Source: Hyphomicrobiales bacterium
GTDB lineage: Bacteria > Pseudomonadota > Alphaproteobacteria > Rhizobiales > Beijerinckiaceae
Reading direction: 5' to 3'
DNA length: 64,000 nt
NCBI GenBank assembly: GCA_026400535.1
Contig: JAPLOU010000053.1
Coordinates: 62,001 to 126,000 of the forward strand
Of this stretch, positions 29,343 to 38,915 are shown in pieces. A model generated the notes under the pieces. That model was given only the letters and a program-made list of their open reading frames with translations. It was not told the DNA's origin and did no database searches. The position numbers were made by a program, and so were the translations under genes. Numbering within the stretch: the first letter of the stretch is position 1; every line of letters starts with the position of its first letter.

Positions 29343-30140
29343 TCACGGCTGGGACAAGCGCGAATGGCCGCATCCTGCCCAGGCCAGCGGCGCTTCGGCC
29401 ACGATCCGGCTGTCGAGGACCAGGTCGTCCCGCGATCCGATCAGCCAGAGCCGGTCCAGCGTGATGTCCGCAAACGTAGTCTGCCAGCGGGCGGCGATCA
29501 GCCCGGCCAGCCAGGCGGTTTCGCCCGCATCGAGATGATCGGTCAGGTTGAAATGCCAGCGAGGAAGAGCCGCGTTGGCGGCCTCCCGAAAGCGCGCTGC
29601 ACGGCATCGAAAGCCGGTCCATCGGCACGTTCCTCGGGGTAGAGGCGCACAGAGGGCCGGCCAAGGTTGATGTTGCCGGAGAACAGTCCTCGGGCCGCAA
29701 CCCGGATCGGACCGATGCCGCGGCAGGCGGCCCTGGATGCCGGCGTGATCGCATCCGCATCGAGCAAGCCGCACAGGGTTGCGTGCAGCATCGCCCGTCG
29801 TTTGGGCAGGATGTCCCACGCGATCTTGCCTTTGAGAGGACCATTCCGGAGGTCATCCAGCCGGCGCGTCCATGCGGCCGACGCCTCCAGCGCCTCGGCG
29901 TCCAGCGGCGCGGCTAAGGAGAACGGCTCGGGCGGTGTCCCATTTCGTCGTCCCGCCCCGGCGGGCGGGCGATCACATCCGGGTGGGCGGGGGCGACGAG
30001 CGGCCGATGCGCCAGCCGACAGGCCTCGTCGAGCCGCAAGCGGCGGCCGGCAACGAAGGGCGTCGCCGCTCTGCGATAGCCAAGCACGGCATCGCTGGCG
30101 AAGCGGGTCACCGCTTGCGCCGCCCGTCTCGCCGTGGCCC
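29343..30140 (-). pseudogene. Decayed gene, possibly a 2H-phosphoesterase (2'-5' RNA ligase-like) protein
   Basis: Consecutive minus-strand frames join into one protein: AVTRFASDAVLGYRRAATPF (from about 30110), then from about 29930 FSLAAPLDAEALEASAAW and GPLKGKIAWDILPKRRAMLHATL, and finally, from about 29590, WHFNLTDHLDAGETAWLAGL to the stop at 29343. At least two frameshifts break it. The HATL motif and length faintly suggest the 2'-5' RNA ligase superfamily, but the second HxT motif is not clear. It lies directly downstream of bamE on the same strand. Confidence 0.45.
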
Positions 30141-30165
30141 TGCCATGGGCTGCGCGCCTTGCCGG

Positions 30166-30669
30166 TCAGGTCGAGAGCGGATTGAAGCGGGTCACGCCGC
30201 GGAAGAGGTTGCGCAGGAAGCTCTGCTCCTCGCCGCCGGTCGGGGTCACGCGGTTTATGAAGTCGAAAATCACGCCGTCCTTCAGGCCCCAGTTGGCGAT
30301 CGTCTCCACCTTGAAGCCCGTGTTGAACGACACAGCGATGACGTTCTGATCCACGATCTGCGGGGACTGGAACTGGAACGTCCGCCTTGTCTTCTGGCTC
30401 ACATAGTAGAATGTCCTGTTGCCCACCGTCGACGTGGTCGAGGGTGTGCCCAACGTCTGCAATACCTGCTGGACATCCATGCCGGGCTTGATCTTCGCGA
30501 TCGCCTCCTGGTCCATCACGAAGCCGCGATGGATTTCTTCATTGAGGCCCGCCGAAGTCGGCAGGGTGAAACCGAAATTGTCGGCTCCTCCGGAACCGCA
30601 ACCTGCAAGCATCAGGGGGATTGTCACGCTGGCGAGGAAAAGGCGATACGAACGGGCCAAATTGGGCAT
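30166..30669 (-). CDS. bamE: Outer-membrane protein assembly factor BamE (OmlA) lipoprotein
   Basis: 167 residues. The signal ends in the lipobox LAGCGSGG, so the mature protein is lipidated at Cys. The SmpA/OmlA domain is shown by IAKIKPGMDVQQVLQTLGTPS and the later FYYVSQKTRRTF. BamE stabilises the BamABCD complex that inserts barrel proteins. It is transcribed away from the CBP3-chaperone gene, a typical alphaproteobacterial order. Confidence 0.88.
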   Translation of the reverse strand: MPNLARSYRLFLASVTIPLMLAGCGSGGADNFGFTLPTSAGLNEEIHRGFVMDQEAIAKIKPGMDVQQVLQTLGTPSTTSTVGNRTFYYVSQKTRRTFQFQSPQIVDQNVIAVSFNTGFKVETIANWGLKDGVIFDFINRVTPTGGEEQSFLRNLFRGVTRFNPLST

Positions 30670-30790
30670 CGGAATTTCCGGTCCATCCAGTTGGGCAGCG
30701 GCACAAGTGTCGCGTTGCCGTGAGATCGGTTTTTGGCGTAACGCCAGCTTCAGGCATTTGCAAGGCAGACCGAAAGGCCTTTGATCCGAT

Positions 30791-31309
30791 ATGATTTTTG
30801 GGTTGTTCAGGAAAGACCCGCGCCGGGAGGTGGTTCAGGCGCTCTATGCCCGGTCAGCCGAGGCCTCGCGCGCGCCGTGGCTCTACACCGTCGCTGCCAT
30901 CCCCGACACGGTCGAGGGCCGGATTGAGGCGCTCACCTTGCACGCGCTTTTGGTGATGCGGCGGCTGAAGGAGCTGCCGTCGCCCGGCCCCGAGGTCGCC
31001 CAGGATTATGTCGACGCCCTGTTTTTGCACATCGACCACGGTCTTCGTGAGCTTGGCGTCGGTGACACCACCATTCCCAAGCGCATGAAGAAGATCGCCC
31101 AAGGCTTTTATGGCCGCGTGCAGGCCTATGCCGCGCCGATCGACGCCTCGGATGCGGAAATGCTCTCGGCTGCCCTCGTCAGGAACATTCCAGCCGTTGC
31201 AGCGGAGCCGTTGGCGGCCTATGTGCTGGCTAGCGGTCGGCGCCTCTCTGGCTGGTCGCTGGATGATGTCCTGACCCGCCAGGATCTGTTCGTCGTACCG
31301 GTCTCGTGA
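30791..31309 (+). CDS. Ubiquinol-cytochrome c chaperone (CBP3 family)
   Basis: 172 residues, opening MIFGLFRKDPRREVVQALY, with the family core APWLYTVAAIPDTVEGRIEALTLH broken by ALLVMRRL and the later DHGLRELGVGDTTIPKRMKKIA. CBP3-type proteins assist assembly of the cytochrome bc1 complex. The gene is followed at 34 bases by DUF177 and then plsX, fabH and ihfA. Confidence 0.9.
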   Translation: MIFGLFRKDPRREVVQALYARSAEASRAPWLYTVAAIPDTVEGRIEALTLHALLVMRRLKELPSPGPEVAQDYVDALFLHIDHGLRELGVGDTTIPKRMKKIAQGFYGRVQAYAAPIDASDAEMLSAALVRNIPAVAAEPLAAYVLASGRRLSGWSLDDVLTRQDLFVVPVS

Positions 31310-31343
31310 CGGCGGCGGCCAGAGGCAGGCGCCTGGAGGCCCG

Positions 31344-31925
31344 ATGGCAGTCGCAACCGACTTTCCGATCAGCCACGCCGTGGTGGTCGAATCGATCCCC
31401 GCCAAGGGCCGCACGGTTGTCATCGCGCCCGGCGCGGCGGAGCGCAGTGCGATCGCGCGGGCGCTGCGGATCATTGCCGTCGATGCCTTGTCTGCCGATT
31501 TCAGGCTCCAGCGTGAAGGCCATCGCGTGCGCATCAAGGGCACGCTCTCGGCGGAGGTGACGCAGGCCTGTGTCATCAGTCTTGAGCCAGTGGCCGAGTC
31601 CATTTCGGAAGACATCGAGGTGGTCTATGCGCCGAAGGAGGAAGCCGATGCGGCCATGCGGGCCGCCGGGCTGCCGCCGGATGGCGATGACGAGGCCATG
31701 CTCGAGATGGCCGGAATTGATCTGGCCATGCTGAATGACCCCGATGCGCTGCCGGACCCGATCGAGGGCGGGAGGATCGACCTTGGCGTCCTGACCTATG
31801 AAAGCCTGGCGGTTGCGCTCGATCCATACCCGCGCAAGCCGGGGGCTGTCTTTGAAGCGCCCGCCGAACCGGAGGGCTTCGGCTCTCCGTTTGCGGTGCT
31901 GAAGTCGCTCAAGGGGAAGGGGTGA
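31344..31925 (+). CDS. DUF177 (YceD-like) protein
   Basis: 193 residues with GGAGG before ATG 31344. The DUF177 pattern is seen in VRIKGTLSAEVTQACVISLEPV, where a single Cys stands at the family site, and in the closing GSPFAVLKSLKG. YceD in other bacteria is linked to 23S rRNA and the rpmF-plsX neighbourhood; here rpmF is absent between this gene and plsX. Confidence 0.88.
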   Translation: MAVATDFPISHAVVVESIPAKGRTVVIAPGAAERSAIARALRIIAVDALSADFRLQREGHRVRIKGTLSAEVTQACVISLEPVAESISEDIEVVYAPKEEADAAMRAAGLPPDGDDEAMLEMAGIDLAMLNDPDALPDPIEGGRIDLGVLTYESLAVALDPYPRKPGAVFEAPAEPEGFGSPFAVLKSLKGKG

Positions 31926-32090
31926 ATCCCGCCGCATGGCCGCGAACGCCGCGCCACGCGCCGGTGCGTTGCACAGGAATCGCCGCAGGCCGCCTTGCAG
32001 TACGCCAAACCGCGGCTATTGTGCCGCATCAATTGGGGTCAGCGCTTGGCGTCTTTGTCCGATGTGAAAGCTGACGGATCGGTCGAGGAC

Positions 32091-33149
32091 ATGTCCAAGC
32101 ACGTTACGATTTCGCTTGATGCCATGGGCGGCGACCACGGCCCGAAAGTGGTCGTTCCGGGCGCGGCGATTGCGCTGGAACGGCGCCCTGACAGCCGCTT
32201 CGTGATGTTTGGTGACGAGGCGCTGGTGCGGCCGCTGCTTGACCAGCACCCGAAACTGAAGGCGGTCACCACCTTTCACCACACTGACGTTGCCGTGAAG
32301 ATGGACGACAAGCCAAGCCAGGCCCTGCGGGCTGGCCGGTACAAGTCCTCGATGTGGAAGGCGATCGACGCCACCAAGACCGGCGAGGCCAGCGTGACGG
32401 TTTCGGCGGGCAACACGGGCGCGCTGATGGCGATGTCGAAGTTCTGCCTGAAGTCGATGGCGCATATCGAACGCCCGGCGATTGCTGCGATCTGGCCGAC
32501 CGTGCGCGGCGAAAGTGTCGTGCTGGATGTTGGCGCGACAATCGGCGCGGATGCGGCCCATCTTTACGATCTGGCGATCATGGGCGCCGCCATGGCCCAG
32601 ATCGTGTTTGACCTTAAGCGCCCGACCGTGGGCCTGCTCAATGTCGGCGTGGAGGAGATCAAGGGCCTCGACGCCGTGAAGGAAGCCGGTCGCATGCTGC
32701 GCGAGGCCAACCTGCCGCATCTGGACTACCGCGGCTTTGTCGAAGGCGACGACCTCGGCAAGGGCACGGTCGATGTGGTCGTGACCGAGGGCTTCACCGG
32801 CAACATCGCTCTCAAGACGGCGGAAGGCACCGCCAAGCAGATTGCCGAGTATCTGCGCGCGGCGATGGGTCGGTCGCTCATGTCGAGGATCGGCTACCTC
32901 TTCGCTAAAGGGGCCTTTGCCGCCCTCAAGGAGAAGATGGACCCGCGCAAGGTCAACGGCGGCGTGTTTCTGGGGCTTGACGGCGTCGTGATCAAGAGTC
33001 ACGGCGGCACGGACGCGATCGGCTTTGCCAGCGCTGTCGAGCTTGGATATGAAATGGCGCGCTACGACCTGATGGCCAAGGTGCGTGAGATGATCGACGC
33101 AGCGCCTGCTCCCGCAGCCCCCGCTGCGAGCCCCGCTGAAACGGATTGA
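32091..33149 (+). CDS. plsX: Phosphate acyltransferase PlsX
   Basis: 352 residues from ATG 32091 with GAGG six bases upstream. Conserved segments include [34 protein letters not shown] and [18 protein letters not shown]. PlsX makes acyl-phosphate from acyl-ACP for PlsY and so starts phospholipid synthesis. It is followed closely by fabH. Confidence 0.96.
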   Translation: MSKHVTISLDAMGGDHGPKVVVPGAAIALERRPDSRFVMFGDEALVRPLLDQHPKLKAVTTFHHTDVAVKMDDKPSQALRAGRYKSSMWKAIDATKTGEASVTVSAGNTGALMAMSKFCLKSMAHIERPAIAAIWPTVRGESVVLDVGATIGADAAHLYDLAIMGAAMAQIVFDLKRPTVGLLNVGVEEIKGLDAVKEAGRMLREANLPHLDYRGFVEGDDLGKGTVDVVVTEGFTGNIALKTAEGTAKQIAEYLRAAMGRSLMSRIGYLFAKGAFAALKEKMDPRKVNGGVFLGLDGVVIKSHGGTDAIGFASAVELGYEMARYDLMAKVREMIDAAPAPAAPAASPAETD

Positions 33150-33169
33150 CGGCAAGGACAACAGACCAC

Positions 33170-34147
33170 GTGTCCACTTTGCGATCAGTTATACGCGGCA
33201 GCGGGATGGCACTGCCAGACCGCATCCTGACCAACGCCGAACTGGCGACGATGGTGGACACGTCGGATGACTGGATTCGCCAGCGCACGGGCATCGAGCA
33301 GCGGCATATCGCTGACGAGAGCGAGACGACCTCGGTGCTTGGCACGGCTGCCGCCCGCAGGGCCCTGGCCAGTGCGGGCATTGGCGCATCCGATGTCGAC
33401 CTGATCATCTGCGCCACCTCGACGCCCGATCACACCTTTCCGGCGACCGCGACCGAGATCCAGCACGCGCTCGATATCCATCATGGCGTGGCCTTCGACG
33501 TGCAGGCGGTTTGTTCCGGCTTTGTCTTCGCGCTGGCCACGGCGGACAAGTTCCTGACCTCCGGCTCGCACAAGGTCGCGCTTGTCATCGGGGCCGAAAC
33601 CTTCTCGCGTCTCCTTGACTGGAACGACCGCGGAACCTGCGTGCTGTTCGGCGATGGCGCCGGCGCGGTCGTGCTGGCTGCAGAGCAGGGTACAGGCACC
33701 ATTGCGGACCGCGGCGTCCTGCACTCCCACATCCGTTCCGAAGGGCGTTATCGCGACAAGCTCTATGTCGACGGCGGCGCCGGCTCAAACGGCAAGGTCG
33801 GCCATCTGCGGATGGAGGGCCGCGAGGTTTTCAAGCACGCGGTCATTAATCTTGCCGACACGGTGGAAGCCACGCTTGCGGCAACCGGCCTGACAGGCGC
33901 CGACATCGACTGGTTCGTGCCGCACCAGGCCAACAAGCGCATCATCGACGCCACCGCCCACAAACTCGGCGTGCCTGGATCGCGCGTGGTCTACACCGTG
34001 CAGGACCACGGCAACACCTCGGCAGCCTCTATCCCGCTTGCCCTCGCCACCGCCGTTGGCGACGGGCGCATCCAGCGCGGGCAGCTGGTGCTGGTCGAGG
34101 CGATGGGCGGCGGCTTTACCTGGGGCTCCGCGCTGATCCGCTGGTGA
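33170..34147 (+). CDS. fabH: 3-oxoacyl-ACP synthase III (beta-ketoacyl-ACP synthase III)
   Basis: 325 residues from GTG 33170 (AAGGA at 33154-33158); a TTG at 33146 overlapping the plsX stop would add eight residues. The catalytic Cys is in [15 protein letters not shown], the His in [13 protein letters not shown] and the Asn in [13 protein letters not shown]. It starts fatty-acid synthesis from acetyl-CoA and malonyl-ACP. Confidence 0.95.
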   Translation: MSTLRSVIRGSGMALPDRILTNAELATMVDTSDDWIRQRTGIEQRHIADESETTSVLGTAAARRALASAGIGASDVDLIICATSTPDHTFPATATEIQHALDIHHGVAFDVQAVCSGFVFALATADKFLTSGSHKVALVIGAETFSRLLDWNDRGTCVLFGDGAGAVVLAAEQGTGTIADRGVLHSHIRSEGRYRDKLYVDGGAGSNGKVGHLRMEGREVFKHAVINLADTVEATLAATGLTGADIDWFVPHQANKRIIDATAHKLGVPGSRVVYTVQDHGNTSAASIPLALATAVGDGRIQRGQLVLVEAMGGGFTWGSALIRW

Positions 34148-34289
34148 CGCGCCGGCCATGCGCCGCGCACAGGCAAAAAGCGCAATCGCATCAAGAGGAT
34201 TGACCCTGCCGCCTCAACCACTTTAGGATTTGGTTGAATCAGTTTCTGAGCAGTCGCGGCTGTGAACGGTGCAGCACTGGAGTGGCCAA

Positions 34290-34604
34290 ATGGCGGGCGA
34301 GACCATCACACGCGCCGATCTGAGTGAGGCAGTCTATCAGAAAATCGGGTTGTCCCGCGCCGAATCGGCGGCCCTTGTCGAAACGGTCCTATCCGAGATC
34401 AGTGACTGCATCCTGCGCGGCGAGAACGTCAAATTGTCGTCCTTCGGCTCGTTCATCGTGCGGAAAAAGGGCCTGCGGGTCGGGCGCAATCCCAAGACAG
34501 GGGTCGAGGTTCCGATCAAGCCAAGGCTGGTGATGGTGTTCAAGCCGTCCAATGTCATGAAAGCGCGCGTCAACGGTGAATCGATCGAGGGCCTTGTCGA
34601 TTGA
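34290..34604 (+). CDS. ihfA: Integration host factor subunit alpha
   Basis: 104 residues from ATG 34290, with GGAG seven bases upstream. HU/IHF fold: [20 protein letters not shown], then the beta arm [15 protein letters not shown] and [12 protein letters not shown]. With IhfB it bends DNA at specific sites. The stop overlaps a TTG of the downstream MerR frame, and the two are probably cotranscribed. Confidence 0.95.
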   Translation: MAGETITRADLSEAVYQKIGLSRAESAALVETVLSEISDCILRGENVKLSSFGSFIVRKKGLRVGRNPKTGVEVPIKPRLVMVFKPSNVMKARVNGESIEGLVD

Positions 34605-34636
34605 CATTCGGGACGGCGATGGAAGCGGGTGAGCAG

Positions 34637-35164
34637 ATGGCCGACAAGAGTCCGGACGCGTTTCGCACCATCAGCGAGGTCGCGGACGATCTTGACCTGC
34701 CCCAGCATGTGCTCCGCTTCTGGGAAACGCGCTTCACCCAGATCAAGCCCCTGAAGCGCGGCGGCGGCCGTCGCTACTATCGGCCCGATGATGTCGTGCT
34801 GATCACCGGCCTCAAGACGCTTCTGTACGGGCAGGGCTACACCATCAAGGGCGTGCAGCGCATCCTGAAGGAACAGGGCGTGCGCGCCGTGCAGGCCGTC
34901 GGACGTGGCGGCGCGTTGCCCGCCGCCGCAGGCGCTGTCACGCGGTCCGAACCGCCGCCGTTCCCTGGTGCGCTTGAGGTGGACCACGGGGAGGACCGCG
35001 CAACGCCGGGTCAGGGTGCGCCACTGGCGGCGACTTCCCCGCCGCGCCCCACTGCGGCAGCCCCCGGCGACAGCGCCGCAGACCTGCTCCGGGCCGCACT
35101 GACGGACATCTCGGCCGCACGCAGTGACCTGGCCCGCGTCCTCGGCAAGCGCTCGGCTTCTTGA
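34637..35164 (+). CDS. MerR-family transcriptional regulator
   Basis: 175 residues from ATG 34637 ([19 protein letters not shown]); an ATG at 34619 and a TTG at 34601 are longer options. The winged-helix MerR domain is at residues 5-75 ([30 protein letters not shown]). The rest is a Pro/Ala-rich linker and a short coil, with no Cys metal-binding motif. This is the conserved partner of ihfA in alphaproteobacteria. The accessory island starts just after it. Confidence 0.88.
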   Translation: MADKSPDAFRTISEVADDLDLPQHVLRFWETRFTQIKPLKRGGGRRYYRPDDVVLITGLKTLLYGQGYTIKGVQRILKEQGVRAVQAVGRGGALPAAAGAVTRSEPPPFPGALEVDHGEDRATPGQGAPLAATSPPRPTAAAPGDSAADLLRAALTDISAARSDLARVLGKRSAS

Positions 35165-35399
35165 GTGCAAGGCCGAGGCCGGCCCGCGCCTCCGATGCGA
35201 CGCGGCGAACGGTGTCTTTTCGGCGGGTCGAACCCTGCACGACTTCCTTTGCCGAAGGCATGGCTCCGGCCTGCCGAAGAACAGATTTCGACCAAGTGAC
35301 CACTCCGGACCGGTTGTATTTTCCGCCTTCGAAGCCGAGGAGGTTTCTTTCGTTCAGGTCGTATTGGCATATAATCTATTGAAATTAAATGATTTTGCC
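35165..35399. other. Island left edge: gene-free, increasingly AT-rich spacer
   Basis: No gene is visible. The last 70 bases are AT-rich and include a good -10-like TATAAT at 35370-35375. A T-arm-like string near 35230 is not part of a tRNA. The spacer separates the conserved ihfA-merR pair from the IS110-type remnant. Confidence 0.4.
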
Positions 35400-35864
35400 T
35401 TTCATCAGCGTGGCTCATGCGAGGTTTCAGCGATGGCGAAGACGGGGGCGAGACAGACGCCCATCACCTTCAGAAGCTTGCCGATGGTCCGCTCGTGATG
35501 GTTGATGCCGTAGCACTCGGTGATCACCCGCTGCAGGTCGATCCTGCGCCGGCCAGGCGTCTGGCCGATTACGGCAGCCGCCATCAAGGCGCTCGTCCCG
35601 GACGTCGCTGGCTTCACGTCCACCCACCACTTCGCGGCCTGGATCGGCCTTGCACCGAAGCCGCTCTCAAGCGGAGGCAGGGTGCGCAAGGGCGCGAGCG
35701 GACCGAAATGGCTGGTCGGGGTGCTGGCGAGGCGCCCGGCCAAGGTCGTGGCAGTGGCGCTGGCGAACACGATGGCGCTGATCATCATCGCGCTTCTGAC
35801 CAAGAGCGTTGACCATCGAAAGCCCGAATCGACCACAGCCATCCAGCCGATCCGAGCCGCTTGA
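35400..35864 (+). mobile_element. IS110-family transposase remnant (C-terminal half, frameshifted)
   Basis: The frame ending at 35864 encodes PGVWPITAAAIKALVPDVAGF, the helix-hairpin-helix-like ITA motif of the IS110/IS116/IS902 C-terminal domain, then HHFAAWIGLAPKPLSSGGRVRKG and WLVGVLARRPAKVVAVALAN, all standard for this family. Upstream pieces in another frame (LADGPLVMVDAVALGD) complete part of the coiled region. There is no DEDD N-terminal catalytic domain, so the element is dead. A decayed tail continues to about 36000. Confidence 0.75.
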
Positions 35865-36167
35865 GACGACACAGGACCAACAGGCTTCCGGCGCAGTCAA
35901 CCGCAGCGCGCCGAAAGGACCAAGGTGCACGATGATGGCGATGACCAAACGGGCCGAACCCTAGCCCGAGACAAGCTGATTCAACCAGCGCACCCTCAAG
36001 TGCGCGCCGTTCTTTGGCTCCCCGCGACGCGGGCTCAATCGAGGCCAGCGGCCACGGGTACCGTGTCGAAAGGCCGGATATATGGGCTCACCCCTCCCGA
36101 AGGACTAAGTCTCAGTTTCATCCTTGGTCCGAAGGGGTCGTTGCATAGATGGAGTAAATGCGGTTGC

Positions 36168-36998
36168 CTATGTCGGGAACAGGAAGGTCAGGCCGGCGCG
36201 TGCACCGAAGCCCTTAGGGCCGCCATTGGGACTGACTGCATAATAGCGCACGCCTGCGAAAAGACTGACAGGCTGATTGCCAATCTTCACCAGTTTGGCA
36301 ACCGATACGTTGACCGGAACGGTCAGCTTCTTGGACTGCCAGTTATAGGTCGACTCTGTATTGACCGAGAAGGTCCACTTGTCAGCTGTCGTGTAGGAAA
36401 TGAACGGCTGAACAAATGTCAGATTTACATTGGCAGAATTGGATCGTGTTTCGGCAAAAGACCACAGATGGTTGGCAAGGGCACCGACTGTCCAGCCACC
36501 GGTCTGCTTCAGGGCGACGATTGTAGGACCGGCGCTCCATTGGCTGGTCGATAACAGCTTATCGCTGCCGGTTGGTAGAATGAAGACGGGGCCGACGCCC
36601 CAGACAATGCCATTTGCACTCGGCTGCGAGGGCGAGAAGAAGAAGCTTTGGGTAATGTCGCCAACGCCCGACTGATCACCGGAGCCAGGGAATATCCGGG
36701 ACTGGGAGACAAGCGGCAGAATGGTGCGTGAAATCAGATTCCATTCAGAATTCAGCTTTATTGGAACGACAGGCTGAATATTGAGAGTGAATTTCTGGCC
36801 TTTGTCGAGCACGCCAATACGCCCGTCATAATTGAACTGCAATGGCACGCTGATCAGGGCTGCAACGGGATTACTCAGTTTCTTGGCAAGTTCCGCGTCG
36901 TCGTCGGACTGTGCATGGGCTACGGTTGAGCTGATCACACAGAGGGAAAACAAAACAGCTGAATACTTGATAGCGCAAGAAAAATTTGGCATCGGCAT
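36168..36998 (-). CDS. Outer-membrane channel-like protein (phenol_MetA_deg/'transporter' family)
   Basis: 276 residues with a clear signal peptide (SAVLFSLCVISSTVAHAQ). The mature protein opens AELAKKLSNPVAALISVPLQ, then alternates short strands and turns (VGDITQSFFFSP, WGVGPVFILPTGSD) to an end at FGARAGLTFLFPT, the pattern of barrel proteins annotated as MetA-pathway or plain 'transporter'. It probably forms an outer-membrane pore. Its base composition is clearly less GC-rich than the core genes, consistent with transfer. It belongs to the sulfatase island. Confidence 0.75.
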   Translation of the reverse strand: MPMPNFSCAIKYSAVLFSLCVISSTVAHAQSDDDAELAKKLSNPVAALISVPLQFNYDGRIGVLDKGQKFTLNIQPVVPIKLNSEWNLISRTILPLVSQSRIFPGSGDQSGVGDITQSFFFSPSQPSANGIVWGVGPVFILPTGSDKLLSTSQWSAGPTIVALKQTGGWTVGALANHLWSFAETRSNSANVNLTFVQPFISYTTADKWTFSVNTESTYNWQSKKLTVPVNVSVAKLVKIGNQPVSLFAGVRYYAVSPNGGPKGFGARAGLTFLFPT

Positions 36999-36999
36999 G

Positions 37000-37609
37000 T
37001 AGTACCTCTTACCCAGAGCCGCCTCGGCTTCCTAAAAAAGTGTCCACGTGGCGCCGCTCGGCCATCATGTCTGCTGGGGACACGGGTGACCTGATCAGGG
37101 GCCCGCACCGTCATATCGACCAAGGTGCTGGAGCGCAACGGGGGGGGCTTCGTATGGACGGCTCCGGATCCGGGTTAACCCTCACGGATCGAGGATTTCG
37201 GTGAGGAACAGTGCGTGTGCTCGGTACGGTGGTCACTGCCGCACGCGAGACCATCACTGACATCCAAGCTCCAGGCCGCCAGTTGGGCCAGTAAGGCCAC
37301 GCTGTGGTAGCAAGCGGAACCCTGCGCACTTGATCGACAGTCCGGTCAGACTTCAGTCGCAACGGCTCGATGCCTGATCGAGGCGGCCGAGCATACCACC
37401 ACAAAGGCTGGCCTCCCGCACCATGCGATCCGATGACAGCGCGAAGACAAACTGCTTCACGAAGCTTGGCACGACGCCAAAGGCTTGCTTGGGGCCCAGC
37501 TCTTGGCAGAACGGGTCGGAGCGGCTGCCGAGGGCATGAATGCTCAATTCCGGTCAGTTCACCATGATCGATCCAGTTAGAAATGGCGGTTATGAGAAAA
37601 GGAAAGGCT
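37000..37609. other. Decayed spacer; possible second IS110-type fragment on the minus strand
   Basis: No intact gene. On the minus strand at about 37350-37550 a frame contains LGPKQAFGVVPSFVKQFV, which resembles the N-terminal VKxFV region of IS110 transposases, and farther on (in another frame) FRLLPQRGLTGPTG may match a later part. The match is weak and broken. The rest shows nothing. Confidence 0.3.
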
Positions 37610-37867
37610 ATGCGCATCCGAAAACGCACTTCAAGGCGCACCATGCGCTTTTCAATTGCGATTGCCTCTGCCGTGGCCTGCCTGACTGAGGTTCAAGCGG
37701 CTGATCGGGCACCCCCCCACATCCCTGCTGGACATTTCAAGCGACGCCTTACAGCTGGCTACCGTGGCTATCAGGTAACTCGTCGACAGCTGTTTGCGGA
37801 CTTAGCCGATCATGTGCGAGAAACCAGACAGACTGTTCATGGCGTAGACTGGCAGGCTTTGCCCTGA
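37610..37867 (+). CDS. Small basic secreted protein of unknown function
   Basis: 85 residues from ATG 37610, preceded by AGGAAAGG. It begins with a long arginine-rich n-region (MRIRKRTSRRTMRFS) and a hydrophobic core ending in LTEVQAADR, a plausible signal peptide. The mature part is about 55 residues, basic and without Cys. I know no family; the composition and location in a decayed stretch mean it may not be real. Confidence 0.35.
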   Translation: MRIRKRTSRRTMRFSIAIASAVACLTEVQAADRAPPHIPAGHFKRRLTAGYRGYQVTRRQLFADLADHVRETRQTVHGVDWQALP

Positions 37868-37964
37868 AGGACGTTCGGCCTGACCTATTGCGACGTTCCA
37901 TCTGATGTTTGCGCGTGCCGCAACCGGATCAAGATATACTGTGCCTCGATAAGCGGAAAGAGTG

Positions 37965-38909
37965 ATGGCAAATCAAGAAGACATGGTTTGGCTCCCGGGC
38001 GGTCAATTCCGCATGGGCTCGGATACCCATTACAGGGAAGAGGCTCCAGCACACGACGCGATGGTCCCAGGCTTTTGGATCGACCGCACGCCAGTAACAA
38101 ATCGGCAGTACGCAGCGTTTGTGGAAGCCACAAACTATATGACGATCGCCGAATCGACCCCACGCGCTGAAGATTATCCCGGGGCGTTGCCAGAGATGTT
38201 GAAACCTGCATCGCTGGTTTTTGTGCCGACCTCCAGTCAGGTCCGACTGGATGACTGGTCGCAATGGTGGCAGTGGACCTTTGGTGCCGACTGGCGGCAT
38301 CCGACTGGACCTGGAAGCAATCTTGACAATCTTTGGGATCACCCGGTGGTGCACGTGGCGCTAGCCGATGTGGAAGCCTACGCAGCGTGGGCCGGCAAGC
38401 AATTGCCGACCGAGAAGGAATGGGAGTATGCGGGCTGGGCGGGGAACTGGGCGCACGAGTTTGCCTGGGGCGACGAACTGGAGCCGGACGGGATGCATAT
38501 GGCCAATGTCTGGCAGGGCAATTTCCCTTATGAGAACGCGTTGGCTGACGGATTTTTGAGGACGTCTCCGGTGGGCAGCTTCTCCCCCAACCGTTTCGGC
38601 CTTTACGACATGATTGGCAATGTCTGGGAATGGACAGCGGATTGGTATTCGAGGGGCCATGTCGCCGTTCCTGCGAAGTCTTGCTGCGGACCGGTTGATA
38701 TGCGCGACATTGCAAGGCGAAGCAGCCAGGATCCAAATCTTCCCGCCATCCCGATTCCGCGCCGGGTGCTGAAGGGTGGCAGCCACTTGTGTGCTCCAAA
38801 CTACTGCCGCCGTTATCGCCCCGCGGCACGTCATGCCCAGCCGATTGACTCTGCCGCCAGCCACATTGGGTTCCGTTGTGTGCGGCGCGTGCCCGGGCCA
38901 GCGGAATGA
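37965..38909 (+). CDS. Formylglycine-generating enzyme (sulfatase-modifying factor)
   Basis: 314 residues from ATG 37965 (a GTG directly precedes it). FGE-sulfatase fold: MVWLPGGQFRMGSD at the start, WIDRTPVTNRQYAAFVEAT, RLPTE-like QLPTEKEWEYAGWAG, and DMIGNVWEWTADW. The two catalytic, copper-binding cysteines are present as Cys276 and Cys281 in KGGSHLCAPNYCRRYR, the same spacing as in human FGE. Unlike the many catalytically dead FGE-like proteins, this should convert the sulfatase Cys to formylglycine. It lies 0.9 kb from the sulfatase, with the regulator gene between. Confidence 0.9.
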   Translation: MANQEDMVWLPGGQFRMGSDTHYREEAPAHDAMVPGFWIDRTPVTNRQYAAFVEATNYMTIAESTPRAEDYPGALPEMLKPASLVFVPTSSQVRLDDWSQWWQWTFGADWRHPTGPGSNLDNLWDHPVVHVALADVEAYAAWAGKQLPTEKEWEYAGWAGNWAHEFAWGDELEPDGMHMANVWQGNFPYENALADGFLRTSPVGSFSPNRFGLYDMIGNVWEWTADWYSRGHVAVPAKSCCGPVDMRDIARRSSQDPNLPAIPIPRRVLKGGSHLCAPNYCRRYRPAARHAQPIDSAASHIGFRCVRRVPGPAE

Positions 38910-38915
38910 CAATAC

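Noticed and set aside
35215-35260. T-arm-like string GGGTCGAACCC, considered as a tRNA
   Set aside because: No acceptor stem, D-arm or anticodon arm can be folded around it, and the loop lacks the TTC of a T-loop.
35165-35400. Direct repeat of the tRNA-Pro 3' end at the left edge of the island (attL)
   Set aside because: No stretch of useful length identical to the tRNA 3' end was found by eye.
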